A DNA stretch of 64,000 bases, taken from positions 3,348,001-3,412,000 of the forward strand of contig JBBPUQ010000002.1 of the NCBI GenBank assembly GCA_038501195.1, written 5' to 3'. This document shows, in pieces, positions 11,448 through 22,731 of this stretch (positions are counted from its first letter, which is position 1; the number at the start of each line of letters is the position of its first letter). The position numbers and the translations under genes were made by a program. The DNA comes from Nemania diffusa (lineage: Eukaryota > Ascomycota > Sordariomycetes > Xylariales > Xylariaceae). The notes under the pieces were generated by a model. It was not told the DNA's origin and searched no databases. It saw only the letters and a list, made by a program, of their open reading frames with translations.

Positions 11448-13037
11448 TTACTGATTGATAAGGCCCAGGTTCCCATCAAGACTCGACCATATACTCTTTT
11501 GTTCATCCTTTGTGTCGTGCTTTTCGCCGCGTTTTCCTACACTGTCACGGCTCGTCTCATCCCTCCCCAAAAATTCCTTGTCCTCCTCTGTCGCTTCTGC
11601 GTCTACATCCTCTGGCACTTGAAGTGATCCCTTATTCTGTAGTAGAGAAACTTGATCCAACGCATGCATTGCGTCTTCAATGGATAATTGGCCTTCGTCA
11701 ACTGCATGGGCGACGGCTTCCAAGGTTGCAATTTTGGCCGAGTCTGCCGCAAAGAGCCAGGGGTGAATCTGCTCACTGAGAGAAGCGCTCTTTGTCGCTT
11801 TGGCAAAGCTCAAGCTCGAATATGGCTGTTCAGATTTCGGGGGTGCGTATTTTGACAGTAGCTTACTCTCCTGCGCAAGACGGCGCAGCGTCTTTTTAGT
11901 TTCCTGCTGCTGTCGTGTGATGGTGGCGTTGATGTGTGCCTTTTCTTGTACAACCCCTTTCTGCTCCCGCGCGAGTGCCTGAAGCTGCTCGAGATACGGC
12001 GTCAAAAGGTAAGTCTGCGGCTCAGGAACGGCAGTTAACGGTGCGGCCGGAACAGATTCTTGTGTACCCCCTTGAGATGGTGGCGAGTGTTTGAATTTGC
12101 GTAACTGTGACATAGAAGCCATTATCTGCTTGCGCAATTCGATGTGACGTCTATATTCCTTCTCAATGTCGGCTAATTGTGCTCCCCGATCAAAGTCTTG
12201 GCTATCATTTCCCTTACTCGGTGAACCGTCTGCCTCTACTGCCTCGCCTTCGCCCGCTTTACTCAACATGGTCTCTATCCAGTTCACAAGCGAGTTCTTG
12301 ACCGCGTTTAAGGCCGCGACCTGTGTTTCGGGGGGTAGATCCTTCGGTTCAATGGGATACTTTGCTCTTAGCTCTTCAAGCTTGCGCTGATCATGCTCAA
12401 GGACTAACTTCTGACGAAGGGTCGCTTTGCGAAGTCGCAAGACCATCTCCTGAGCCTCCCTATCAGGCGCCTCCTGGTCTTTAGTAAACCCCTCAACGAG
12501 CTCCTTTGGTAGTTCTGGGAAGGGAGCACAGTCCGCAAATATGATGTTAGGGTCGAGGAAATCTGGAGCTGCAGCAGGTTGGCGGTCAAGTTCTTCAAAG
12601 CACTTGTTCAATGCTTCTAGCCGTTGCCGCTCTTTATCTAGCCTGTTACATTCTAGCTGCTCTTCGAGGAGTCTCCTCTCGGCATCCGCTCGCGACGAGG
12701 AGGGGGCGGTAGTAGCAGCAGAGACAGCAGCACTATGCTCAGTTCGCAGTCTTGAGAGCTCTCTCTGAAGATTGATGTTCCTTTGCACCGCCTCGATAAA
12801 ATCTACCTGCTTCTCATGGGGAGCATCCGACAAGGAGATGGGGTTGTCTGGGTCGATAAGAAATATAGGACTGCTCAGTTGTTCCTGTCCCAGACTCTGA
12901 GATAGCTCTTGAGCCATGGCCCGTTTCTCGGCGATGAGTTCTCCCCTGGGACGCAAAAGTCGTTCTATAGCCTCACGAGCCCTCTGGGCGGCTAGTTTTT
13001 CCTCTGTTGTCGTATCCATGGTGACCCCCTGGTTCAT
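11448..13037 (-). CDS. Coiled-coil protein of unknown function
   Basis: This is a single uninterrupted minus-strand frame of 529 codons. Most of it is charged and heptad-like: residues about 10-35 (KLAAQRAREAIERLL), 85-165 (LQRELSRLRTEHSAAV, RRLLEEQLECNRLDKERQRL), 195-235 (LRLRKATLRQKLVLEHDQRK), 285-310 (IEKEYRRHIELRKQIMASM) and 350-395 (LEQLQALAREQKGVVQEKAH). Between these lie short ordered-looking parts such as DPNIIFADCAPFPELPKELV. The last 60 residues are acidic and Ser/Thr-rich. The first ATG is at 13037, but the M at codon 7 (MDTTTEEK) is an equally good start. I do not recognise the family. Its build resembles structural proteins of the kinetochore, spindle pole or microtubule-nucleating complexes, but that is inference from shape only. 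It shares a divergent promoter region with Brr2. Confidence 0.75.
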   Translation of the reverse strand: MNQGVTMDTTTEEKLAAQRAREAIERLLRPRGELIAEKRAMAQELSQSLGQEQLSSPIFLIDPDNPISLSDAPHEKQVDFIEAVQRNINLQRELSRLRTEHSAAVSAATTAPSSSRADAERRLLEEQLECNRLDKERQRLEALNKCFEELDRQPAAAPDFLDPNIIFADCAPFPELPKELVEGFTKDQEAPDREAQEMVLRLRKATLRQKLVLEHDQRKLEELRAKYPIEPKDLPPETQVAALNAVKNSLVNWIETMLSKAGEGEAVEADGSPSKGNDSQDFDRGAQLADIEKEYRRHIELRKQIMASMSQLRKFKHSPPSQGGTQESVPAAPLTAVPEPQTYLLTPYLEQLQALAREQKGVVQEKAHINATITRQQQETKKTLRRLAQESKLLSKYAPPKSEQPYSSLSFAKATKSASLSEQIHPWLFAADSAKIATLEAVAHAVDEGQLSIEDAMHALDQVSLLQNKGSLQVPEDVDAEATEEDKEFLGRDETSRDSVGKRGEKHDTKDEQKSIWSSLDGNLGLINQ

Positions 13038-13755
13038 TGACTCATGCCATATAAGTTGTGCTCTTGATCAAGACCACTATGATGACGCTGAGGAGAGAGG
13101 AATGGTGTGATTGTCGAAATGATTTAGCCACTTAAATCTCCTGGAAGTCATCTGAGGTTCAACCCATCTAGATATTTAATATGTTATTGTTTACCTATTT
13201 GATACCTAAGGGCGGTATGTAGGTGCTGTAGATTGCTCTTATATGTTTAATTAGCACTGTACTGTTACCTAGGTAGGCAGTGCCGGTGCTGCCTACGCAG
13301 TATAATGGAGCCTGTATCCTACCTAATTAAGGTGCCTAAAGCTACCTAGACTAGGTGTAGGTGCCTAGGTAAGTATAAATCGAACTTGTTGTGGCAGACA
13401 AGCATCTCATTGGTTGCAACGCAACACACCTGTCTCCACTATCTGTGACTCTAGCTTCGATGCTTTTTGGTGATGAACAAGTTCACCAGTCTTAAATTTT
13501 CTATCGAGGCGCGTATAAACTTCGCCAAACATTACCTACCTGTTCAACATTTTCTTTCGCGGCCTACCAAAAGCGCACCACTCACAGCGCATAATATTCA
13601 GATGATTTAATTGTTGCTTCAAACGGCGCCCACGTCTATTGGGTCTATGAATAGTTAGGACTCGCCGTCAACCTACCTATAATCCCACACGCCACCGCCG
13701 CTACTACTACTCAGACGACTCTCGAGCGCCCCATTGAGCGCTCTTATCATTCAAG
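13038..13755. promoter_or_regulatory. Divergent promoter region between the coiled-coil gene and brr2
   Basis: These 718 bp separate two genes transcribed away from each other, so both promoters must lie here. The central part (about 13190-13375) is again made of CCTAGGTA/TACCTAGG words. No TATA box or known transcription-factor site could be assigned with confidence. Confidence 0.45.
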
Positions 13756-16700
13756 ATGGCTGACCACCACCGAGATGTGTCGCAGTACAAGTACTCGGCT
13801 ATGTCCAACCTGGTTCTCCAGGCGGATCGCCGATTCATCACGCGACGCACCGACGAGGCTACTGGTGACCCTGAATCGCTAGCCGGCCGGCTCAATGTCA
13901 ACGACATGGGCTCTCGCATTACGCGCGACAACGCACCGAAGACGACGAAGAAGAAGACCGGTTCTCTAGCTGTCGAGAGGGGCGACGTACAAGAAGGGCA
14001 GGACATCCTAGCCCGCGAGCAAAGGAAGCGGGGGCACGATGCATCTCAGTTAAGAGGGACAGGCATCCTTGGACAGGCGGATTTACTAGTTGAGGGACTT
14101 CAATACCAACCACGAACCCCATCTACACGCGCTACGTTTGAACTAATACTGCATCTCGTCGCCAGCAATCTTGGGGATGTCTCACATGAGGTTGTTCTTA
14201 GCGCCGCCGATGCTGTTCTCGAATATCTCAAAGATGAGGATATGAAAGATATAGAGAGGAAGAAAGAAATCGATGAATTATTAGGGACGAGTTTGAACCC
14301 GAAGCAATTCAACGAGTTGGTAAATCTTGGAAAGAAAATCACAGACTATGATACCCAGAATGACGACGAAGAGATGGATACTGGCGCTGGTAGAGACGAC
14401 CTCGACGGCGAACTAGATGATCGTCAAGGTGTTGCTGTAGTCTTTGACGAAGAGGACGAAGATGAAGCAGCTATGGTGAATGAAGTTCGGGATGAGTCTT
14501 CTGATGACGAAGCTGCTTCAGATAACGACGAAGAAAATGCCCCTGGCGCGGAAGAACGAGAAACGGCCGGAGATGTAGGCAGAGACCGAGTCGAGGAAGA
14601 AGCTGACCTTGCTGACGGCGATGCTATGGTTATTGACTCTGGAGTATCTGAAACCAAGAAGTCTGCATCCCAGGATAAGAATTACATTGCCGCCCGGGAT
14701 ATCGATGCATATTGGTTGCAGAGGGAGATCGGTAACTTTTATTCCGATGCTCATATTCAGCACGACAAGACAGCCGATGCACTACGCATTCTCTCTGGGG
14801 AGCCTGATGAGCCCGGTGGTGAAGAAAAACAACTAAGGGAAATCGAGAACGACCTGATGGAGTTGTTTGATTACGAGCATCACGAAATTGTCCAGAAGCT
14901 CATTCAGAACCGGGAGAAGATTGTATGGCTTACCCGCCTAGCCAGGTCAGAAGACGACGAGAACCGAGGGGTTATAGAGCGTGAAATGGCGTCCGAAGGT
15001 CTCCGATGGATACTTGATGAGTTACGAGGCAAGAAAACTAGCGACGCTACAAAGAAGATGGAAATCAAGATGGACATTGATGCGACAACTGCTCTCGATG
15101 ATGCACCTAAGGTCGAACGGGCAGAGGGCCAACTTATCGGCGGCCTCCAACCTCGCAAACTTATCAACCTGGAGAATCTAGTTTTTGACCAAGGAAATCA
15201 CCTTATGACGAATCCTAAAGTTCGCCTCCCTGAAGGGTCCACCAAAAGAACATTTAAAGGTTACGAAGAGATACACGTCCCTGCACCCAAGAAGCGCAAC
15301 CAGCCTGATGATGTCAGTATCCCTATCACAGACATGCCTGAGTGGGCACAAGGGCCTTTCAGCTCTGCGAAAGCTCTCAACAAAATACAGTCAAAATGCT
15401 ACCCGTCAGCTTTCGAGGACGACGGGAATATGTTGATCTGCGCCCCAACTGGTAGTGGTAAAACTAACGTCGCAATGTTGACGATTCTGCGTGAGCTCGG
15501 GAAATATAGAAACCCTCAAACGGGAGATATCGATCTAGATGCATTTAAGATTGTCTATATTGCGCCTTTAAAAGCATTGGTGCAAGAGCAAGTTGGGAAT
15601 TTTGGCGCCCGCCTTAAGCCATTCGGAATCACAGTATCTGAGCTGACGGGCGATCGTCAACTCACAAAACAACAAGTTACCGAGACGCAGGTTATTGTTA
15701 CGACGCCAGAGAAATGGGATGTCATTACGAGAAAAGCCACGGACCTGACATACACGAACCTTGTGCGCCTAATTATCATTGATGAAATTCATCTCTTGCA
15801 TGACGATCGAGGTCCTGTTCTTGAGAGTATCGTTAGTCGAACGATCCGGAAAACTGAACAGACAGGTGACCCTGTACGGCTCATTGGCCTGTCAGCAACC
15901 TTACCAAACTATAAGGATGTCGCTAGTTTCCTTCGTGTAGACCCAAACAAGGGTCTTTTCCACTTCGATGGTTCTTTCCGCCCATGCCCTTTGAAACAAG
16001 AATTCATTGGTGTCACTGACAAGAAAGCGATTAAGCAATTAAAGACGATGAATGATATTACGTACAACAAAGTTATCGAGCATGTTGGCACACATCATAA
16101 CCAAATGCTTATTTTCGTACATTCTCGGAAGGAAACGGCCAAGACTGCACGGTACATACGAGACAAAGCGTTGGAGATGGAAACTATCAACCAGATCTTA
16201 AAGCATGACTCTGGATCTAGGGAAGCGCTAAATGAGATTGTTAACGATATTTCGGATGCAGACCTGAAGGACCTCTTGCCCTACGGATTCGGCATTCATC
16301 ACGCAGGTATGAATCGAGTCGATCGTGATGAAGTTGAGGGTCTTTTTTCTGCAGGTCTAATTCAGGTCCTCGTGTGTACTGCAACACTCGCTTGGGGTGT
16401 GAATCTTCCAGCCCATACTGTCATCATTAAGGGAACCCAAGTTTACTCTCCGGAAAAAGGCAGCTGGGTAGAACTAAGCCCTCAGGATGTTCTTCAGATG
16501 CTAGGTCGAGCGGGACGCCCTCAATATGATACTTATGGCGAGGGAATTATTATCACATCGCAAAATGAGATGCAGTATTACCTTTCCTTGCTCAACCAGC
16601 AGCTGCCTATCGAGAGTCAGTTTGCTAGCAAGCTAATTGACAATCTAAACGCAGAGATTGTATTAGGCAACGTCCGAAGTCGAGATGAAGGAGTCGAATG

Positions 16701-19700
16701 GCTTGGCTACACATATCTCTTTGTTAGAATGCTTCGGTCTCCTGGCCTGTACAGTGTTGGTGCTGATTATGAAGATGATGAGGCTCTTGAACAAAAGCGA
16801 GTAGATCTCATACATTCTGCTGCAGTTGTTCTGAAGAAATCTAATCTAATCACGTACGATGAAAAAACGGGTAAGCTGAAGGCGACTGAACTGGGAAGAA
16901 TTGCTTCTCACTACTATATCACACATGGATCAATGGACACCTACAACAAGCTAATTCAGCCTTCAATTACCACTATTGAACTCTTCCGAGTGTTCGCTCT
17001 TAGCGCGGAGTTTAAGTACATCCCTGTACGCCAGGACGAAAAGCTGGAGCTTGCCAAACTCCTCGGTAGAGTGCCGATTCCTGTCAAAGAAAGCATCGAA
17101 GAACCACATGCAAAAATCAACGTTCTTCTCCAAGCATACATTTCTCGTCTTCGGCTCGATGGCCTAGCTCTAATGGCTGACATGGTCTATGTTACACAAT
17201 CTGCTGGCCGTATCTTGCGCGCGATTTTCGAAATTACCCTTCAGAAAGGATGGTCAAACGTGTGCAAGACGGCATTGGATCTCTGCAAAATGGCAGAGAA
17301 GCGTATGTGGCCTACAATGACTCCTCTCAGACAGTTCGGCCCTCGCTGCTCCCGGGATATCATCGCTAAGTCAGAACGGATCGACGTCCCTTGGAGTAAC
17401 TACTTTGACCTTGATCCACCGCGTATGGGGGAATTGCTTGGGATACCAAAAGCTGGCCGGCTAGTCTGTGATCTAGTATCCAAATTCCCGCGCCTCGAGA
17501 TACAGGCTCAAGCACAACCAATAACACGATCCGTACTCCGAATTGAGCTATCAATTACACCTAATTTTGAGTGGGATGATGAGATCCACGGGACTGCAGA
17601 AAGTTTCTGGATCATGGTAGAAGACTGTGATGGCGAGGATGTTCTATTTCAGGACCAGTTCCTTCTCCGTAAAGATTACGCAATTTCAGAGTCAAACGAA
17701 CACCTGGTAGACTTTACCGTTCCTATCACGGATCCAATGCCACCAAACTACTTCATTTCTGTGGTTTCTGATAGGTGGATGCACTCTGAGACAAGGCTGC
17801 CTATATCGTTCCAGAAACTCATACTACCAGAGAAATTCCCGCCTCATACACAACTTCTAGACTTGCAACCGCTTCCTGTTGCTGCTCTGAAGTCCAAGGA
17901 CTACTCCAGCTTGTATGATGGGTGGAACTACTTCAATAAAATCCAGACCCAGACCTTCAACTCACTGTATGGAGCAGACGATAACGTCTTGATTGGGGCG
18001 CCTACTGGGAGCGGTAAAACCGTCTGTGCCGAGTTTGCTATCCTGAGACTGTGGTCCAAACCAGAGATTGGCCGAGCCGTTTACATTGCACCGTTCCAAG
18101 AGCTTGTTGATATTAGGCATGAAGATTGGCGGAAGCGTCTTAGTCATTTACGTGGCGGCAAAGAAATTGTGAAGCTCACAGGTGAAACTGCAACAGATCT
18201 CAAGTTGCTTGAGAAAGGTGATCTCATCTTGGCTACGCCAAGTCAATGGGATGTTTTGTCACGGCAATGGCAGAGACGTAAAAATATCCTGACTGTTGAA
18301 CTGTTTATTGCCGACGAGCTTCATTTATTGGGCGGCCCACTTGGGTATGTTTATGAGATCATCGTATCTCGTATGCATTACATTCGAACTACAGCGAGTT
18401 TGGCTATGAGAATCATTGGTCTTAGCGTTTCCCTCGCCAATGCGCGGGATCTAGGCGAGTGGATTGATGCGAAAAAGAAAGATAACTACAACTTCAGCCC
18501 CCATGTTCGACCAGTTCCCCTAGAACTAAGGATTCAGTCTTATACTATTCCACATTTCCCATCACTTATGCTCGCAATGGCCAAGCCCACCTACCTTGCA
18601 ATAATGGAACTTTCACCAGATCAGCCTGCCCTGGTGTTTGTGCCAAACAGAAAACAGACAAGGTCAACAGCTCGTGACCTCCTTACTGCCTGCTTAGCGG
18701 ACGATGACGAAGATCGATTCTTGCATGTAGATATCGATCAACTACGGTCACTTCTTGAGCATGTTCATGAGGAAGCTTTAGCTGAGTCCTTGTCCCACGG
18801 CGTAGGGTATTACCATGAGGCTCTAAGCCAGAATGACAAGCGTATTGTCATGCACCTCTACAACCAGGGTGCAATTCAGGTTCTCATTGCTTCTCGTGAT
18901 ACGTGTTGGGAGCTTAACTGTTCCGCGCACTTAGTTATTGTGATGGGCACGCAATATTTCGAGGGCCGTGAGCATCGATATGTTGACTATCAGCTTAGTG
19001 AAGTATTACAGATGCTCGGGAAAGCTCTTCGTGCATCCCGCGACGGTCGAAGTCGAGCCGTTTTGATGACTTCGGCTATCAAAAGAGAATATTTTAAGAA
19101 ATTCCTCAACGAAGCTCTCCCGGTAGAGTCGCATCTGCATAATTATGTACATGATGCTTTCGTCACTGAGGTTAGCACGAAGATGATAGAGTCGACTGAG
19201 GATGCCATCAATTGGACCACCTTCACCTATTTTTACCGCCGACTTCTAGCAAACCCAAGTTATTACAGCCTCACAAGCCCAACTCACGATGGGCTGAGTA
19301 ATTATCTCTCAGATTTAGTTGAGACTACCATCAAAGAACTCGCAGAATCTAAGATAATTGACTTTGACGAGGATGATGGCTCTGTTACTCCACAAAATGC
19401 AGCTATGATCGCTGCATACTATAATCTTTCATACATTACCATGCAGACTTTCCTCTTGTCACTGAGCGCGAAGACAAAATTGAAAGGCATCCTTGAGATC
19501 GTCACATCGGCAACGGAATTTGAATCCATTCAAATCCGACGTCACGAAGATAACTTACTTCGACGCATATATGACAGAGTCCCGGTTAAGATGTCTGAGC
19601 CAGCATATGACTCCCCACATTTCAAAGCATTCGTACTTTTACAGGCGCATTTCTCGCGGATGCAACTCCCTATTGACCTGTCGAAAGATCAGGAAGTCAT

Positions 19701-20478
19701 TATCTCCAAAGTGCTGAGTCTTCTAAGCGCCACCGTAGATGTTCTTTCATCTGATGGACACCTTAATGCTATGAATGCTATGGAGATGTCCCAGATGGTG
19801 GTTCAGGCAATGTGGGACCGCGACAGCCCTCTGAAGCAAATTCCTCACTTCTCTCCTGATGTTGTGAAGGTCGCCAATGAGTTCGGGTATGTGTTCGTCC
19901 ATGATGCCAAAATTGGATATCGATCCACTAACTTGAGCTGTTCTAGAATCAACGATATCTTTGACTTCATGGAGGCGATGAATCCGGAAGAGAACTCAGA
20001 CTATCCCACCCTAGTTAAACGACTCGGATTGTCACAAGCTCAACTAGCACAGGCTGCAGCTTTTACCAACACGAAATACCCCGACATTTCACTCGAGTTC
20101 GAAGTCTTAGATGAGGATAGTATCCATGCGGGGGAGCCAGCCTACTTGAATGTGCAAATTGAGCGAGAGGTTGAGGACCAAGAGGGCGAGGTAGACACAA
20201 CGGTCCACGCTCCTTTCTACCCCATCAAAAAGATGGAGAATTGGTGGCTCGTTGTCGGCGAAGAAAGTACAAAGACACTCCTTGCCATCAAGAGGGTTAC
20301 AATAGGACAGAAGTTGAAGGTACGGCTGGAGTACACGGTGCCAACGCCTGGCAAGCATGACCTGAAGCTATTCTTAATGAGTGATAGCTACATTGGCGTG
20401 GACCAGGAACCCACGTTCTCGGTCAATGTAGCCGAGGGCATGGACGTTGACGAGGACGAAGAAGACGAGGAAGAGTAA
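13756..20478 (+). CDS. brr2: Pre-mRNA-splicing helicase Brr2 (U5 snRNP)
   Basis: Brr2 is the Ski2-like RNA helicase of the U5 snRNP that unwinds U4/U6 during spliceosome activation. It is encoded here in one exon of 2240 codons, close to the yeast (2163) and human (2136) lengths. After a regulatory N-terminal region with an acidic stretch (about residues 210-290) comes the first helicase cassette. It has Walker A APTGSGKT (residues 562-569), DEIHLL (676), SATLPN (713) and QMLGRAGRPQYDTYG (about 913), followed by a first Sec63 unit. The second cassette has GAPTGSGKT (about 1414), ADELHLL (about 1519), SVSLAN in place of SATLPN, and QMLGKALRAS in place of QMLGRAGRP, followed by a second Sec63 unit. 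The protein ends in an acidic tail (MDVDEDEEDEEE). A degenerate second cassette is normal for Brr2, where it acts as a protein-binding platform. The absence of introns over 6.7 kb contrasts with most genes here. Confidence 0.97.
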   Translation: MADHHRDVSQYKYSAMSNLVLQADRRFITRRTDEATGDPESLAGRLNVNDMGSRITRDNAPKTTKKKTGSLAVERGDVQEGQDILAREQRKRGHDASQLRGTGILGQADLLVEGLQYQPRTPSTRATFELILHLVASNLGDVSHEVVLSAADAVLEYLKDEDMKDIERKKEIDELLGTSLNPKQFNELVNLGKKITDYDTQNDDEEMDTGAGRDDLDGELDDRQGVAVVFDEEDEDEAAMVNEVRDESSDDEAASDNDEENAPGAEERETAGDVGRDRVEEEADLADGDAMVIDSGVSETKKSASQDKNYIAARDIDAYWLQREIGNFYSDAHIQHDKTADALRILSGEPDEPGGEEKQLREIENDLMELFDYEHHEIVQKLIQNREKIVWLTRLARSEDDENRGVIEREMASEGLRWILDELRGKKTSDATKKMEIKMDIDATTALDDAPKVERAEGQLIGGLQPRKLINLENLVFDQGNHLMTNPKVRLPEGSTKRTFKGYEEIHVPAPKKRNQPDDVSIPITDMPEWAQGPFSSAKALNKIQSKCYPSAFEDDGNMLICAPTGSGKTNVAMLTILRELGKYRNPQTGDIDLDAFKIVYIAPLKALVQEQVGNFGARLKPFGITVSELTGDRQLTKQQVTETQVIVTTPEKWDVITRKATDLTYTNLVRLIIIDEIHLLHDDRGPVLESIVSRTIRKTEQTGDPVRLIGLSATLPNYKDVASFLRVDPNKGLFHFDGSFRPCPLKQEFIGVTDKKAIKQLKTMNDITYNKVIEHVGTHHNQMLIFVHSRKETAKTARYIRDKALEMETINQILKHDSGSREALNEIVNDISDADLKDLLPYGFGIHHAGMNRVDRDEVEGLFSAGLIQVLVCTATLAWGVNLPAHTVIIKGTQVYSPEKGSWVELSPQDVLQMLGRAGRPQYDTYGEGIIITSQNEMQYYLSLLNQQLPIESQFASKLIDNLNAEIVLGNVRSRDEGVEWLGYTYLFVRMLRSPGLYSVGADYEDDEALEQKRVDLIHSAAVVLKKSNLITYDEKTGKLKATELGRIASHYYITHGSMDTYNKLIQPSITTIELFRVFALSAEFKYIPVRQDEKLELAKLLGRVPIPVKESIEEPHAKINVLLQAYISRLRLDGLALMADMVYVTQSAGRILRAIFEITLQKGWSNVCKTALDLCKMAEKRMWPTMTPLRQFGPRCSRDIIAKSERIDVPWSNYFDLDPPRMGELLGIPKAGRLVCDLVSKFPRLEIQAQAQPITRSVLRIELSITPNFEWDDEIHGTAESFWIMVEDCDGEDVLFQDQFLLRKDYAISESNEHLVDFTVPITDPMPPNYFISVVSDRWMHSETRLPISFQKLILPEKFPPHTQLLDLQPLPVAALKSKDYSSLYDGWNYFNKIQTQTFNSLYGADDNVLIGAPTGSGKTVCAEFAILRLWSKPEIGRAVYIAPFQELVDIRHEDWRKRLSHLRGGKEIVKLTGETATDLKLLEKGDLILATPSQWDVLSRQWQRRKNILTVELFIADELHLLGGPLGYVYEIIVSRMHYIRTTASLAMRIIGLSVSLANARDLGEWIDAKKKDNYNFSPHVRPVPLELRIQSYTIPHFPSLMLAMAKPTYLAIMELSPDQPALVFVPNRKQTRSTARDLLTACLADDDEDRFLHVDIDQLRSLLEHVHEEALAESLSHGVGYYHEALSQNDKRIVMHLYNQGAIQVLIASRDTCWELNCSAHLVIVMGTQYFEGREHRYVDYQLSEVLQMLGKALRASRDGRSRAVLMTSAIKREYFKKFLNEALPVESHLHNYVHDAFVTEVSTKMIESTEDAINWTTFTYFYRRLLANPSYYSLTSPTHDGLSNYLSDLVETTIKELAESKIIDFDEDDGSVTPQNAAMIAAYYNLSYITMQTFLLSLSAKTKLKGILEIVTSATEFESIQIRRHEDNLLRRIYDRVPVKMSEPAYDSPHFKAFVLLQAHFSRMQLPIDLSKDQEVIISKVLSLLSATVDVLSSDGHLNAMNAMEMSQMVVQAMWDRDSPLKQIPHFSPDVVKVANEFGYVFVHDAKIGYRSTNLSCSRINDIFDFMEAMNPEENSDYPTLVKRLGLSQAQLAQAAAFTNTKYPDISLEFEVLDEDSIHAGEPAYLNVQIEREVEDQEGEVDTTVHAPFYPIKKMENWWLVVGEESTKTLLAIKRVTIGQKLKVRLEYTVPTPGKHDLKLFLMSDSYIGVDQEPTFSVNVAEGMDVDEDEEDEEE

Positions 20479-22731
20479 ATTCCACTGGGTATTCTTCGAG
20501 GTGTGGTTTGCCCAACCCATCATATGACCAGACTTACTGTATATTTAGTTCAATAGGAGCGAAGTTGGGAACGGGTCAGTAGATCTGGAATGCGACAAAA
20601 CCGATCAGCAAGGTCGATTGATACTATTTACAGGCTGGGGTTTGATTTGTTCCTGTCTCTATGGCCTGGATCGGAGGACAAAAATACTAAACACACAGAA
20701 GTCTAGCGATAATGAATGCCAAACGGAACTCTCTAAGCAGCACGGAGAGAATGGTTAAAGTCATCCCATGGTTTTTGGTCTCAAGACCTAAGTTGTGATA
20801 CAGTGAAGAAATAAATAAGCTGAACCAAGTCGTTGCGGTAGTTGGCATTGACCTTGGCGTTAGTGTTGGCTTTAGTTGATGTTAGTGGTTATGATGGAAT
20901 GGATATGGAAGGGTAGGGGGAGGGGATATGGAGAGGCTCGGGTACTTTTGATGAAAATGGATGCCAGTGACTATCGAGGCGTGGCAGGTACAAATAAGTG
21001 CACTTGTATTAGAGCGTGACCCAGGCTGCCCTCAGCCTCTTGAGACCCGTTCACTGGGGGCGGACACAACACAACACAACAACACACAACAACACAGCAC
21101 AGCATGCAGCACACTTACCGACTCCTTGTTAATAACCTAACCAACAGAAACCACAACCACCACCACCCCACCGCCATCACCGCCATCACCATCACAACTA
21201 CAATTATAACTACACCTACAACTAGGTACACCTACATCCATAACCCCAGACCTAGGTACACATACACCGAGCTCGATGAGCGACCATTAAGCCAGGCTAC
21301 GAGTTAAGACGTGAGTAGTGAGTTGTGTGTGTGGGCGCTCCCTTGGCTTGCCCTCACTCTTACTTAGACTTCTACCTACGTACTTGGAGTCCTTGTCCTA
21401 CAGCCCAACAGCCCGGCAAGCCTCCTGATCTGGGACCTAGGACCAAACAACTTGACCAGATCTCCGTCTCGTTTCGCCTCGTCCCGCCTCCACCCATCTT
21501 AGCGACAGCACTCACCCCAACGGTCCCAAACGCCAACCAACCAACCCAGGCGAACCCACGGAACGGTAACGCTATCATCATTGACAGGGTCACGTGCAGC
21601 ATAGCTGTTTAGAGCGACCAACCTACCTCCTTGGCTACCTATCTACCTATTGGTATCTATCATTGTTATAGATTACCTAGGTGGAGAGATAGACAGAGAA
21701 ACAGACAGACAGAGAGATAGACGTACACACTGCAGACGTAGTATCTAGACCTTTACCTCCCCGTCCTCGGTCCTTGTATACCTACCTACCTACCTACCTA
21801 CCTACCCACCTAACCTAACCTACTCTACTCCGTACCCGTATTACGTACGACGAGACTTGGATTGTCGATTGAGCGCTGAGCACTGAGCACCCGAGCAAGC
21901 ACCGAGAGCCCAGAGACTAGGAGTGCACTCTCACACGACCTTTCTTGTCCGCTCTTGTCAACCACTCCCGCCATTTTCCCTACTCCATCTCATCATCCCT
22001 CCGATTCCCCATCCTTTTGTTGTTCTTTCCCGTCCTGTCTGCGTGATACTGGCAGAAAACCCAGGAACCCCCATTTGCGGTGATCTGACGCCTGATTGCA
22101 CCTGTCCGCCTCTTTTAATTGCGACGCCATCCTCTTTTTTTTTTAAGAGTTGTTGCGATTTTTCTAATTTTCTTGTTTTGTCCCCTTGTTTTTTTTACTA
22201 TCTTACTTTTCGCCAAGATCCTGGTTGTTATTTGGCGCCGTCACTTGCTCCACCAGAAAAGTTGACCTGACCTGACGCGTTTTCTTCGCATCTAGTCTGG
22301 TCTCGACAGGTATTACCTACCTGCCTTGGCCATTAATCCTCCGCACCCTCTCTGCCTACCTACCCATCTAACCATTACCTACTCAACCATTACCTAGGTA
22401 CCTAGGTAGCGATAACTACCTCTTTCCCTCACCGTCGCCACAACCACAACCACAACCATACATAAACCATAACCAACCACCACACCTCCTCCACCCAAAC
22501 AAAAAAAAACATCGACGTCAACACCCACCTCAACCTCAACCTCAAAACTCAATCCCACCGATCATCGCCGCCACAACCTTAATCAACCCATACCTACCTT
22601 CCTACTTTGTCATAACCATTACAACTGGACACTGGTGCACGTCGGGTATCCATCCATAGCCCCCCGTCCTGTATCGCTGTGGCCGCTTTTCTGTCCTCGC
22701 GACGCCGTGAGCATTGTACACGCTCGTCATC
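20479..22731. promoter_or_regulatory. Long gene-free stretch upstream of the PWWP gene
   Basis: This 2.25-kb gap contains CA-rich sequence (21065-21240), a run of four-base repeats (21781-21805), pyrimidine-rich sequence (21930-22260) and CAACCA-type repeats (22436-22480). The steady strand-asymmetric C/T and C/A richness from about 21900 to 22700 resembles the long leaders seen in front of many fungal regulatory genes, so much of it may be promoter plus 5' UTR of the gene at 22732. Short open frames such as 21923-22270 reflect the base composition. Confidence 0.4.
21781..21805. repeat. (CCTA)n tetranucleotide microsatellite
   Basis: Six successive CCTA units lie at 21781-21805 within the leader region of the PWWP gene. 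They belong to the same CCTA/TAGG word family that is scattered through the intergenic DNA. Confidence 0.9.

Noticed and set aside
18310..19060. Loss of helicase motifs in the second Brr2 cassette as evidence of a damaged gene
   Set aside because: A degenerate, ATPase-weak second cassette is normal for Brr2 in fungi and animals, and the frame is intact to the end.
21923..22270. A 115-codon plus-strand frame upstream of the PWWP gene
   Set aside because: It comes from a pyrimidine-rich leader, its composition (Pro/Ser/Leu/Phe) follows the base bias, and no splice signal links it to the PWWP exons.
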